Assembly: GCF_009766105.1 (NCBI RefSeq)
Contig: NZ_LMUH01000005.1
Location: 1-64,000, forward strand
From: Granulicella sp. S156
GTDB lineage: Bacteria > Acidobacteriota > Terriglobia > Terriglobales > Acidobacteriaceae
DNA: 64,000 bases
Direction of reading: 5' to 3'
The position numbers and the translations under genes were made by a program. Within the stretch, counting starts at the first letter, position 1; every line of letters starts with the position of its first letter. The notes beneath the pieces were generated by a model. That model saw only the letters and a program-made list of their open reading frames with translations. It was not told the DNA's origin and searched no databases. Below are positions 38,901-47,127 of the stretch, in pieces.

Positions 38901-39510
38901 CCAAAACCGCTTCGCTCTTTCGCTGAACTACGAACTGCAGTACGGGAAAGAGTTCACCGGCATCAAAAAGGCTGTTTTCACCGGATGGCAGACGAATATG
39001 ATCATGGTCTGGCAGAGCGGAAAGCCCTTCTCGATCGTCGAATCCGGGGCTGGCGCAGATGATCCTGATACGGATTGCGATCTCCAGGGCGTCTGCAAAG
39101 CTCGCGGATTCAACAACCGTGCTGTCCCGCAAAACAGCGGCGGGGCGGATCGCCCGAACCAGATTGCCGATTCGCGTCTTTCTCATAAGACCCTGACGGA
39201 GTTCTTCAATACGGCAGCCTTCGCTCCTCAAGCCCTCGGAACTGTTGGATCCACACAGCGCAACTCGCAGTTTGGTCCCGATTTCCGCCACGTCGACCTC
39301 TCCCTCTTCAAGAACTTTCCTGTCACACATAGCGTGAACGTGCAGTTCCGTGTGGAAAGCTTCAACGTCTCCAACACGCCGAACTTCTTCATAGCGAATA
39401 ACAACAGCTCTAACCAATCCTTCGGCAACGCGGCCTTTGGTACGGTTACTGCAACCGATCCGAACTACGTTCCCAGAGAGATTCAGTTCGCTCTGAAGCT
39501 TCAGTTCTAG
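35995..39510 (+). CDS. TonB-dependent receptor, Oar-like, with carboxypeptidase-regulatory-like domain
   Basis: Outer-membrane beta-barrel for energised uptake or surface function. Start set at 35995 ([14 protein letters not shown] upstream); 35968 is possible. Signal sequence ends RAALAQ. An N-terminal Ig-like CarboxypepD_reg domain ([22 protein letters not shown], about 40-125), plug ([43 protein letters not shown]), then a long barrel ending [13 protein letters not shown] with terminal Phe. No TonB box is evident, as usual for this subfamily. The GH1 glucosidase downstream suggests a glycan or glucoside substrate, by inference. Confidence 0.92.
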   Translation: [1171 protein letters not shown]

Positions 39511-39536
39511 CGGACAGGTACTGACTGGAAAACACG

Positions 39537-39589
39537 ACGAGCTGTCGATCCGAATAGTCTTTATGGATCGGCAGCTCGTTTCCTTTTTG
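39537..39589 (+). terminator. Terminator after the TonB receptor gene
   Basis: ACGAGCTGTCGATCC (39537-39551) pairs with GGATCGGCAGCTCGT (39565-39579), one mismatch, followed by TTCCTTTTT. Confidence 0.8.
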
Positions 39590-39642
39590 CCTGGATGACT
39601 TTGCTCGACTAACGAAAGACCTACACGACAGGGAGTAGTTTT

Positions 39643-41112
39643 GTGTTGAATACTTTTTCTCGCCGCACCCTCGCCCGACTTATTGGCGGTTCCGCCGCAG
39701 CTCTCTCCTTCCCTCGTGTTGGACTCGCAGCCGAAGAAGCCTCAGCGTCTTTGCCGGACAGTGCTGAGACAGCTCGCACCTTTCCGAATGACTTTCTCTG
39801 GGGGTCGGCGACTGCTTCCTATCAGGTGGAGGGCGCGGTGCATGAAGCAGGCCGCGGGCCTTCGATTTGGGACACTTTCTCGCATACCCCTGGCAAGACC
39901 TTCAACGGTGACACGGGCGACGTCGCTGACGATTTTTTCCACCGTTACAAGGAAGATATCCAAATCATGAAGGAGCTCGGGCTCAAGACCTTCCGCTTCT
40001 CGGTTGCGTGGTCACGTGTCTTTCCCAGCGGCACAGGAACGCCCAATCCTCAGGGGCTGGACTTCTACCACCACATGGTCGACGCGCTTCTGGAGGCCGG
40101 CATTCAGCCCTTCTGTACGCTCTACCACTGGGACCTTCCGCAGACACTGCAAGACAAGGGTGGCTGGGAGAACCGCGATACAGCCAAAGCGTTCGCGGAC
40201 TATGCCGGCTATACCGCCGGCAAGCTCTCGGACAAGGTGAGCCACTTCATGACCCTGAATGAGATGAGCACCTTCGTCGAGGTTGGGAACCTGGAGGGAA
40301 GGCATGCACCTGGCCTCAAGCTCGATGCGAAGCGCCTCGCGCAGTTGAACCACTATGTCGTGCTCGGCCACGGTCTCGCCTTGCAGGCCATTCGTTCCAA
40401 GACAAAGCACGGCACCAAGGTTGGACTCGCGGAAAATATCAGGATTACGGCGCCGGTCGTCGAATCGAAAGAGCACATTGAAGCGGCACACAAGGCGGTG
40501 CGGGAAGAGAATGCGATGTACCTCACCGTCGTGCTGGAGGGCCGCTACACGGAGCTGTATCTCAAACGTCTCGGAGCCGACGCTCCAAAGTTTACGGCCG
40601 AAGAGATGAAGATCATCGGCAGCCCGATGGATTTCGTGGGTATCAACGTCTATCAGCCTGAGTTCGTTCGTGCCGATCACTCCGAGAAGGGCTATGCTAT
40701 CGTGCCGTCTCCGAGCTCCTATCCCCATATGTTGAGTCCATGGCTCAAGGTCGGGCCGGAAGGTCTCTATTGGGGTCCGAAGCTGGTCCACGATGTGTGG
40801 GGTGTGAAGGAGATGTATATCACCGAAAATGGCGCATCGTCGGACGACCAGCTCACACCTGAGGGTGCAGTCTACGATACGGACCGCGTGATGTTCCTGC
40901 GCAACTACCTCACGCAACTGCAGCGTGCCGTTTCACAGGGCGTGCCGGTTAAGGGCTACTTCCTGTGGAGTCTCCTGGACAACTTCGAGTGGGCCGACGG
41001 ATACGAGAAGCGGTTCGGTATTGTCTACGTGGATTTCGCCACGCAGAAGCGGACCCCCAAGCTCAGCGCGGAGTTCTACAAAAAGGTCATACAGGCCAAC
41101 GCTGTCTGTTGA
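39643..41112 (+). CDS. Secreted GH1 beta-glucosidase
   Basis: Hydrolyses beta-glucosides by the retaining mechanism. GTG start with GGGAG upstream; N-terminus SRRTLARLIGGSAAA is Tat-like, cleavage near GLAAE, so periplasmic or outer. GH1 core starts FPNDFLWGSATASYQVEGA. Acid/base Glu207 is in TLNEM, where the family usually has NEP (Met replaces Pro). Nucleophile Glu395 is in YITENG, and the aglycone-site end is GYFLWSLLDNFEWADGY. Length 489 is standard plus leader. Its own promoter is likely because a terminator separates it from the TonB receptor. Confidence 0.95.
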   Translation: MLNTFSRRTLARLIGGSAAALSFPRVGLAAEEASASLPDSAETARTFPNDFLWGSATASYQVEGAVHEAGRGPSIWDTFSHTPGKTFNGDTGDVADDFFHRYKEDIQIMKELGLKTFRFSVAWSRVFPSGTGTPNPQGLDFYHHMVDALLEAGIQPFCTLYHWDLPQTLQDKGGWENRDTAKAFADYAGYTAGKLSDKVSHFMTLNEMSTFVEVGNLEGRHAPGLKLDAKRLAQLNHYVVLGHGLALQAIRSKTKHGTKVGLAENIRITAPVVESKEHIEAAHKAVREENAMYLTVVLEGRYTELYLKRLGADAPKFTAEEMKIIGSPMDFVGINVYQPEFVRADHSEKGYAIVPSPSSYPHMLSPWLKVGPEGLYWGPKLVHDVWGVKEMYITENGASSDDQLTPEGAVYDTDRVMFLRNYLTQLQRAVSQGVPVKGYFLWSLLDNFEWADGYEKRFGIVYVDFATQKRTPKLSAEFYKKVIQANAVC

Positions 41113-41126
41113 CGTAGTGCCTCCTT

Positions 41127-41163
41127 CGCGGTTCCACAGTGACTGTGGAACCGCGTTTTTTTT
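41127..41163 (+). terminator. Terminator after the glucosidase gene
   Basis: Perfect 13-bp stem CGCGGTTCCACAG / CTGTGGAACCGCG with a TGA loop and an eight-T run. Confidence 0.95.
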
Positions 41164-41243
41164 GCGAGTTCTATTCTGTTTCTGAAGGGTGCTGTGCTGT
41201 ATCTCAGCTTTGACTGCTCTCTTAGGGTGGCCACACTCTACAA

Positions 41244-41280
41244 AAAATAAGCGCCGAGATGATCTCGGCGCTTATTTTTA
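41244..41280 (-). terminator. Terminator of the first tandem secreted-protein gene
   Basis: AAGCGCCGAGA / TCTCGGCGCTT (41249-41259 with 41263-41273), flanked by A- and T-runs so it can work in both directions. An almost identical hairpin follows the paralogous gene at 42570. Confidence 0.92.
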
Positions 41281-41306
41281 TTGGAACGTTATAGAGAGGA
41301 GATCTC

Positions 41307-42422
41307 CTAATTAGTCTCCACAAACTCAATGTAAGGAGTCGGGCCACTATTGCCGGTGCAGCTCTGACCGATTAGGTTGTTGGTTTCGCCGGTAGTACCC
41401 TCCACACTTGATGGCAATATGCAGGTCGGCGCGGTCTGCGATCCGTCAGTTATGGCGAGCTTCGCAGTGAGAGACACGCCCTTATTAAATTCCGCTTCCG
41501 ATCCACCGGCATTGCCGACGACATTGAACTCCGCCTGAGTCCATCCACTCGAGATATCCGTCTTTGAATCTGCTACGGTCGCCGTATAAGCTTCGGTGCC
41601 GTACGTCGCGGTGGCTTTATCTGTTCCCTTTGCCGCAACCGAACCCGAGAATCGCAGGCTTCCGAGATCCGTAATTGGAAGTTGTCCGTCGTAGACCACT
41701 ACAGCGGGCGTATTCTGGACACAGTCATCCCCAGGCCCGTTGGAATCGGGGCCAGCATCGATGAACCCTTTCGGGCAAATATTCTCGCCCGTATCAACCC
41801 CGTAGTTGAGCAGCCAATACTCTATAAATACTTCAGTCTTACCCGTAAGCTCACCACTCGTCAGTGACACGGGAGTATTGGTTGAAACGACATATTGCTG
41901 CCAGGCCTGGCAACCAGAGTAGCGACCGCAAGCTGCGGTGTGAGCGAAGTTTGTATTGATCTGCAGGGTATATTCATTTGGCCCAAGGATGCCCCCGTCG
42001 CCAAATAGAGCAACGCCGACGCTCTGTTCAGAGGTCACGCCCTTGACCTTCAAGAAGCTGCCCGCCGCTGCAATGATCTTGTGTCCTGATGCTACTTGAG
42101 CAACGTAGTCAGAGCCGTTGCCGAGCGTTTGCTCACCGCCTCTGATTTGTGGCAATGCAGACCGATAGGCTGGCGGGGCCGCGCACTCTATCTTCTCCCA
42201 TTGAGTACTGGGATACGAGGCATGGTAGCACCCTTCTTCGGGCGCGGCGATATCGTGCATGGTTTGGCTCCAAGCTTCACGTGCCTGGCTCTCGACCTGG
42301 TCCGCTGAGTTATCTCCAGACTGCGCCATCAACATGGATGGGAGTCCGGCGACACTGAGGAGACTTGCCGTTAACGAGACATAGACAATGGAACGCGTGG
42401 CTAAGTTCATAACACTTTTCAT
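41307..42422 (-). CDS. Secreted beta-rich protein, tandem paralogue A
   Basis: Signal sequence MKSVMNLATRSIVYVSLTASLLSVAG with cleavage near LMAQS, GGAGAG ribosome site. Mature part of about 335 residues: GCYHASYPSTQWEKIEC (conserved Cys pair), TLGNGSDYVAQ, EYTLQINTNF.TAAC, WQQYVVSTNTP, VFIEYWLLNYG, CPKGF, GWTQAEFNVVGNAGGSEAEFN and a C-terminal Cys pair. This looks like a lectin- or jelly-roll-like extracellular protein; I recognise no enzyme motif and no named family. It is about three-quarters identical by eye to the next gene. Confidence 0.82.
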   Translation of the reverse strand: MKSVMNLATRSIVYVSLTASLLSVAGLPSMLMAQSGDNSADQVESQAREAWSQTMHDIAAPEEGCYHASYPSTQWEKIECAAPPAYRSALPQIRGGEQTLGNGSDYVAQVASGHKIIAAAGSFLKVKGVTSEQSVGVALFGDGGILGPNEYTLQINTNFAHTAACGRYSGCQAWQQYVVSTNTPVSLTSGELTGKTEVFIEYWLLNYGVDTGENICPKGFIDAGPDSNGPGDDCVQNTPAVVVYDGQLPITDLGSLRFSGSVAAKGTDKATATYGTEAYTATVADSKTDISSGWTQAEFNVVGNAGGSEAEFNKGVSLTAKLAITDGSQTAPTCILPSSVEGTTGETNNLIGQSCTGNSGPTPYIEFVETN

Positions 42423-42565
42423 GGCTCTCCGTATTATCGTTATGGATTGTTATTCTTTGTCTTGACTACCTGGCAGAAGAAAGAAAACACACATACTACG
42501 AAAACAACAGCACCGCCGCCGTTCTTAAACAGGTTCTTAGCGGAGGTTTTTGCTACTCCCTACAA

Positions 42566-42602
42566 AAATAAGCGCCGAGATGATTTCGGCGCTTATTTTT
42601 TG
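42566..42602 (-). terminator. Terminator of the second tandem secreted-protein gene
   Basis: AAGCGCCGAGA / TTTCGGCGCTT with flanking A- and T-runs (42570-42594). One base differs from the hairpin at 41249, so it was duplicated with the gene. Confidence 0.92.
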
Positions 42603-42628
42603 TTGGAGCGTTATAGAGCTGTGGTCGC

Positions 42629-43738
42629 CTAATCAGACTCCACAAACTCAATGTAAGGCGCCGATCCACTTGTGCTGGTGCAGCTCTTGCCCGTGAGGTT
42701 GTTGGTTTCGCCAGTAGTACCCTCCACACTTGATGGCGATACGCATGTCGGTGCGGTCGTCGATCCGTCCGTTAAGGCGATCTTCGCAGTGATAGAGACA
42801 CCACTACTATTAAATTTCGCTTCCGATCCACCGGCATTGCCGAGCACATTGAACTCCGCCTGAGTCCATCCACTCGAGATATCTGTATAAGAATCCGCTA
42901 CAGTCGCCGTATAAGCTTCGGTGCCGTAAGTGGCGACGGCTTTATCCGTTCCACTTGCCACAGCCGAACCCGAGAGTGCCAGGCTTGCGAGATCGGTAAT
43001 CGGAAGTTGTCCGTTGTAGACCACTACAGCAGGCGTATTCTGGACACAATCAACCCCAGGGTCATCGGCACCACCATTGATGAACCCGCTGGGGCAAGAA
43101 GCATTTGTGCTAGAGCCATAGTCGATTAGCCAATATTCGATAAATACTTCGGTTTTCCCCGTAAGCGAGCTGCTCGTCAGTGACACAGGGGTATTGGTTG
43201 AAATGACATATTGCTGCCAAGCCAGGCAATTCGTGTAGCCATCGCAAGCTGCGGTATTCGCGAAGTTTGTATTGACCTGCAGGGTATATTCATTCGACCC
43301 GAGGATGCCCCCGTCGCCAAAAGCAGCAACGCCGACGCTCTTTTCAGAGGTAACACCGGACACGGTTGGGAAGCTGCCCGCCGCTAAACTGATCGTGTGT
43401 CCTGATAGTGCTTGAGCAACGTAGTCAGAGCCGTTGCCGAGCGTTTGTTCACGGCCCCTAAGTTGTGGCAACGCAGACCGATAGGCCGGCCGGTCGGCGC
43501 ACTCCACCGCTTCCCATTGAGTACTGGGATACGACGCATGGAAACACCCATTTTCTGGTGCAGCGGTATTGTGCATGGTTTCGCGCCAAGCTGCATGAGC
43601 CTGGCTCTCAACCGCGTCAGAGGCGACATCACCAGACTGGGCCATTAGCACTGATGGAAGCCCGGCGACGCTGAGAAGACCTGCTGTTAACGAGACATAG
43701 ACAATGGAACGAGTGGCTAAGTTCATGATGCTTTTCAT
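42629..43738 (-). CDS. Secreted beta-rich protein, tandem paralogue B
   Basis: Paralogue of the 41307-42422 product, with the same leader, Cys positions and core strings (GNGSDYVAQ, WQQYVISTNTPVSLTSS, VFIEYWLIDYG, GWTQAEFNVLGNAGGSEAKFN). Differences cluster in the loop CPSGFINGGADDPGVD and near the C-terminus, which may define ligand differences. Upstream about 45 bp (GTATTATCGTTATGGAT region) is also shared. Repeat period 1316-1322 bp. Function unknown. Confidence 0.82.
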   Translation of the reverse strand: MKSIMNLATRSIVYVSLTAGLLSVAGLPSVLMAQSGDVASDAVESQAHAAWRETMHNTAAPENGCFHASYPSTQWEAVECADRPAYRSALPQLRGREQTLGNGSDYVAQALSGHTISLAAGSFPTVSGVTSEKSVGVAAFGDGGILGSNEYTLQVNTNFANTAACDGYTNCLAWQQYVISTNTPVSLTSSSLTGKTEVFIEYWLIDYGSSTNASCPSGFINGGADDPGVDCVQNTPAVVVYNGQLPITDLASLALSGSAVASGTDKAVATYGTEAYTATVADSYTDISSGWTQAEFNVLGNAGGSEAKFNSSGVSITAKIALTDGSTTAPTCVSPSSVEGTTGETNNLTGKSCTSTSGSAPYIEFVESD

Positions 43739-44288
43739 AGCTCTCCGTATTATCGTTATGGATTTTTATTCTTTGTCTTGACGAATCCGGCAGAGGAGAG
43801 AACACACACAGCCCTTTACCGTGTAGATACGGTGCTTGTCCAATAACGATTTTGTCAAGGGCGAAATAGCAGTAGTACTGAAGTAGCAGAAGTGCTTTCG
43901 TATCGGTTTTCAACCTAGGGTTACTGCGTGAATTAGCTGTCGAGGTTAATGCATTATTTTCTAAGAATTTGTTTAAATACCTGTGGTTTTCAGAGTATCC
44001 GCAGCTTTTTACGCCATGGGAATAAGACAAAGGCCTCTCAATTACTAGTACTTTATACCCAGGTCTTTTTTACTAGTTTAAGACCCGCAGCTACTCCCAA
44101 AAGCCAGAGCAACGATAAAGATATCGATTTAGCAGACACTACCTGGCCACAGGTATAGGCTCTTTTTTCTGAGCGAATATGCCATTGATAAGGAGAGATG
44201 TCCTAAGGACTAATACCCGTGCCTCATCTCAGAAATAAGAACAAGGCAGCATTATTAGACAAGTTCTTACAGACAAATCTTTTTCTAG
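43739..44288. other. A/T-rich intergenic stretch, no gene seen
   Basis: About 550 bp visibly richer in A and T than most of the window. The first 75 bp repeat the promoter-side sequence of the upstream paralogue. The remaining short frames on both strands lack ribosome sites and protein-like composition. Likely part of a transferred or decaying segment. Confidence 0.5.
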
Positions 44289-44633
44289 GAAGTTACTCAC
44301 GAGCTTCTATTTATTGGCGTAGCGCTTTATGTCTTTTCGCAGAACGCGTGGGAGCGATTGGCTAGGCCTGGGGAAGTTGGATCGGGGACGCTTCGCTTTG
44401 AAGAAGGCACAGCCTCGGCGGTTGAACAACTGCGCGAGAAACCCGCGACTGCCATATGGGGCATGCGCGATCCAACCCTGATGGCAAAGTACCTACTGCC
44501 ACTCTTTCAAGAGTCGTTTCCTGACGCGCCAATATCGTGTCTCACGCAGGCGAGCCACTATCTCTACGAAGATGCGCCGGAGACGATAGGTCTGCTGATC
44601 CGGCAATTCATAGAGCTCACAAGAGCTATTTAA
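44289..44633 (+). pseudogene. C-terminal remnant of an alpha/beta hydrolase
   Basis: Open from 44289 but recognisable only from about 44400: VEQLREKPATAIWGMRDPTLMAKYLLPLFQ, then APISCLTQASHYLYEDAPETIGLLIRQFI. This is the end of a haloalkane-dehalogenase-like or related hydrolase: acid residue in WGMRDP and catalytic-His region ASHYLYEDAPE. The nucleophile half is missing and no start with a ribosome site exists, so it is a truncated relic. Confidence 0.65.
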
Positions 44634-44788
44634 GTAACAACGGCACATCACCCTGAAAGAAAAGATGTTTGAAGGCGCTTGCTTCGTGTTCGCTGAAGCA
44701 GAGGCCCTGGCCTATTCACTCCTCCCTAACCTTGTGTTGCTAGAATCACTCCGCGAAGGAAGAAATAGACCGCTACCCGGAGATTTTC

Positions 44789-46342
44789 GTGGCACTTCCA
44801 CAGATTCAGATCGGCGAGGGCATGCTCGGTGGTGCGTTGCTTGCCTCCGTCGATGTAGTGCAGGCAGTCAATCAGCACTGGTGGTGCACCGTTGTGTGCC
44901 GTGACACTCTGGACCAGCGTGTGCCTGTTGAAGATCTTCTTGGGCAATCCGTTGAGGTGAAGACCACCGATCTCCAAGGCGTGGAGCACATCCACTTCAA
45001 CGGCACTGTGCACCGTGTCGATCTCGAATACGAGATCTGGGGAAGCTATGCCGCTACCATTATCGCCGTGAGTGACAGCTATGGCATGGATGTCACCGCG
45101 CACAAACAGTACTACGCGGATCAAACGCTCAGCTCCGTTGCTTCCACCATAGGCGGTCGTCACGGTCTGTCGATCAGCGTCAATGCCTCATCCAGCAAGG
45201 CGCTCAACTACGTGCAGTATGGCGAGACGGACTTCTCCTTCCTGCATCGCATCGCGGACGACTACGGTGCATGGATGCGGCCGTGCGAAGGCGGCCTCGA
45301 GATCTTCGACAGCTTCCAGAGTGGAAGCACGCTGGGGTGGCGTGCCGAGTATGGATTGATCCGCTTTCGCCTCAGTGGTGAGCGCGTGAATCCCAGTTTC
45401 TCCGGCGCACACTACGACCACCACGTTATGCAGTCGAATAACTTCGAGCAGGTGTCGAAGACGCCGCAGTTCTACTCGGCGGCAGCGCGGCTTACCAGCT
45501 CCGTGCAGTCGGCGTCGCAGAAGTTGCCGGCCGGCTTTGAGACGCAGCGCGGCCGCGCTATGACCCTGGCGGATTACAACGATCAGTTGGAGGCTGAAAG
45601 CGAACGCGCCATGGGTAGCGCGGTCAAAGGCTTTGGAAGCTCGCGCGATCAGACGCTCAAGGCCGGCAACGACGTCACGCTCGACGGCGAGCTCGATGCC
45701 AAGGGAACGTACGGCTTGATACGTGTCGAGCATCGCTGGACACCTCAGGGCTACGACAACAGCTTCATCTGCACACCGTGGAAGATGTATCGCGACCCGC
45801 AACCTCCGGTCATGCGCCGCTGGGAAGGCCTGGTGCCTGCGCGCGTGGTCGCGCATAACGATCCCAAGAAGATGGGACGCATTCGCGTGCGCTACTTCTG
45901 GCAACAGGAAGACGAAACGCACTGGGCACGCTTCGCCAGCCCGCACGCCGGCCCCGATCGCGGCTTCATGTTCATGCCTGAGGTCGGTGACGAAGTGGCG
46001 GTCGCCTTTGAAGACGGTGATCCGGAGCGCCCGGTCATCCTGGGCGCGCTCTGGAACGGCGTGCAGCAAGCGCCTCGCTACGACTTCCGCGGGGGCGATG
46101 TGGAAGTGAACGACGTGAAACGCATTGTCACCAAGGCCGGCAACCGCATTCAGATCAGCGATACGGAGGGCAAAGAAACCGTCGTTCTCGCGACACCTAA
46201 TAACGCATGGATCTGCCTGACGGAGAAGTCCGACGATACGACACGCAGCCTCATCAGCCTGCGCTGTGATGGCGACATCGTCCTCGACGCGACCGGACGC
46301 ATTCACATGAAGAGCAAGTTCTTCTCACGCGAGATCGGTTAA
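44789..46342 (+). CDS. vgrG: VgrG-like spike protein of a contractile injection system
   Basis: GTG 44789 with CCGGAG upstream. Residues about 10-330 form the phage gpD/gp27-like part (YGETDFSFLHRIADDYGAWMRPCEGGLEIFD is diagnostic). An OB-fold gp5-like domain follows (VVAHNDPKKMGRIRVRYFWQ, FMPEVGDEVAVAFEDGDPERPVILGALWNG, about 350-425), then a short needle ending RIHMKSKFF. T6SS VgrGs trimerise at the tip and carry effectors. No other T6SS gene (hcp, tss, clpV) is in the window, so this is an orphan vgrG cluster. The four genes after it are closely spaced and co-directional. A TGCTAGAAT extended -10-like element lies at 44738-44746. Confidence 0.9.
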   Translation: MALPQIQIGEGMLGGALLASVDVVQAVNQHWWCTVVCRDTLDQRVPVEDLLGQSVEVKTTDLQGVEHIHFNGTVHRVDLEYEIWGSYAATIIAVSDSYGMDVTAHKQYYADQTLSSVASTIGGRHGLSISVNASSSKALNYVQYGETDFSFLHRIADDYGAWMRPCEGGLEIFDSFQSGSTLGWRAEYGLIRFRLSGERVNPSFSGAHYDHHVMQSNNFEQVSKTPQFYSAAARLTSSVQSASQKLPAGFETQRGRAMTLADYNDQLEAESERAMGSAVKGFGSSRDQTLKAGNDVTLDGELDAKGTYGLIRVEHRWTPQGYDNSFICTPWKMYRDPQPPVMRRWEGLVPARVVAHNDPKKMGRIRVRYFWQQEDETHWARFASPHAGPDRGFMFMPEVGDEVAVAFEDGDPERPVILGALWNGVQQAPRYDFRGGDVEVNDVKRIVTKAGNRIQISDTEGKETVVLATPNNAWICLTEKSDDTTRSLISLRCDGDIVLDATGRIHMKSKFFSREIG

Positions 46343-46400
46343 ACCTTCAACCAGTACACCAGAGCACTTGAAAAAGATCCGAAGATAGAAGGAGTAGTTC

Positions 46401-47123
46401 ATGGGTTTCGACGGTTCCGCCCTCGTTGTAACCCGCGGCCACGGCGGCCCGGACGACAAGACACCGACCAAGCTCGGCAGCCTCTCGGTAGGTTCCATGC
46501 TGTCGGCCACGGCACTCGCAGGCACCACTGGTACCGACGTGGAGCTGATCCGCGGCCAGCAGTGGCAGGAGCGCACAGGCAACCGGATCACGAACCTTCA
46601 TGGCTCATGGAAGGCTCACATCTTTCAGGACGAAACCTGGACCATCGACGGCGACCTGACCTTCACAGTGAATGGAAAGACCGTCGACAACCGTATCGGT
46701 GTGCATCATCAGACCAACACCAACCCGCGCTTCGACCACTTCATCCACACACGCACAGAGACGCACAATCAGCCCCAGGTGATCCATCAGCCAACCACGG
46801 ACACGCAAACCATCTGGCAAAAGCTGGAGATTGGCTGGGAGAAGCACTCCTTCAATGCCCTGTACGTCACGGCCAATGCCATCAAGCTGGAGCTCGATCT
46901 GCTGGAAGCCACTGAAAAGGTCGTCGTCATCGAGCGCAAAGAATTCCAATTGAAAAATGAGCCCACCAAGTTCACCATCGGCGGCGTCAAGGCCGATGTC
47001 TGGGCATTCATCACTAAGACCGTTCCTTTAACGGTGAAGACCGCGGCTCTTTTCACCAAGTTCGTCGCCGCCGACATAGCGTCCGGTATCCGAGCCGCAC
47101 TTTCCGCTCCGTGGGGGTCGTAA
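46401..47123 (+). CDS. VgrG-associated protein with needle-like repeats and a hydrophobic C-terminus
   Basis: AGAAGGAG precedes ATG 46401, 58 bp after vgrG. Residues 65-115 (HGSWKAHIFQDETWTIDGDLTFTV, NGKTVDNRIGVHHQ) resemble the short-strand repeats of VgrG C-terminal beta-prisms. The middle is helical (WEKHSFNALYVTANAIKLELDLLEA), and residues 190-240 contain hydrophobic, helix-forming stretches (KADVWAFITKTVPLTVKTAALFTKFVAADIASG). It may be a spike extension or an effector whose C-terminus inserts in membranes. Not recognised by name; both roles are inference. Confidence 0.7.
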   Translation: MGFDGSALVVTRGHGGPDDKTPTKLGSLSVGSMLSATALAGTTGTDVELIRGQQWQERTGNRITNLHGSWKAHIFQDETWTIDGDLTFTVNGKTVDNRIGVHHQTNTNPRFDHFIHTRTETHNQPQVIHQPTTDTQTIWQKLEIGWEKHSFNALYVTANAIKLELDLLEATEKVVVIERKEFQLKNEPTKFTIGGVKADVWAFITKTVPLTVKTAALFTKFVAADIASGIRAALSAPWGS

Positions 47124-47127
47124 CACT

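Noticed and set aside
43629-44158. Frames of 69-133 codons in the A/T-rich segment
   Set aside because: Composition is not protein-like and they overlap the start region of the secreted paralogue.
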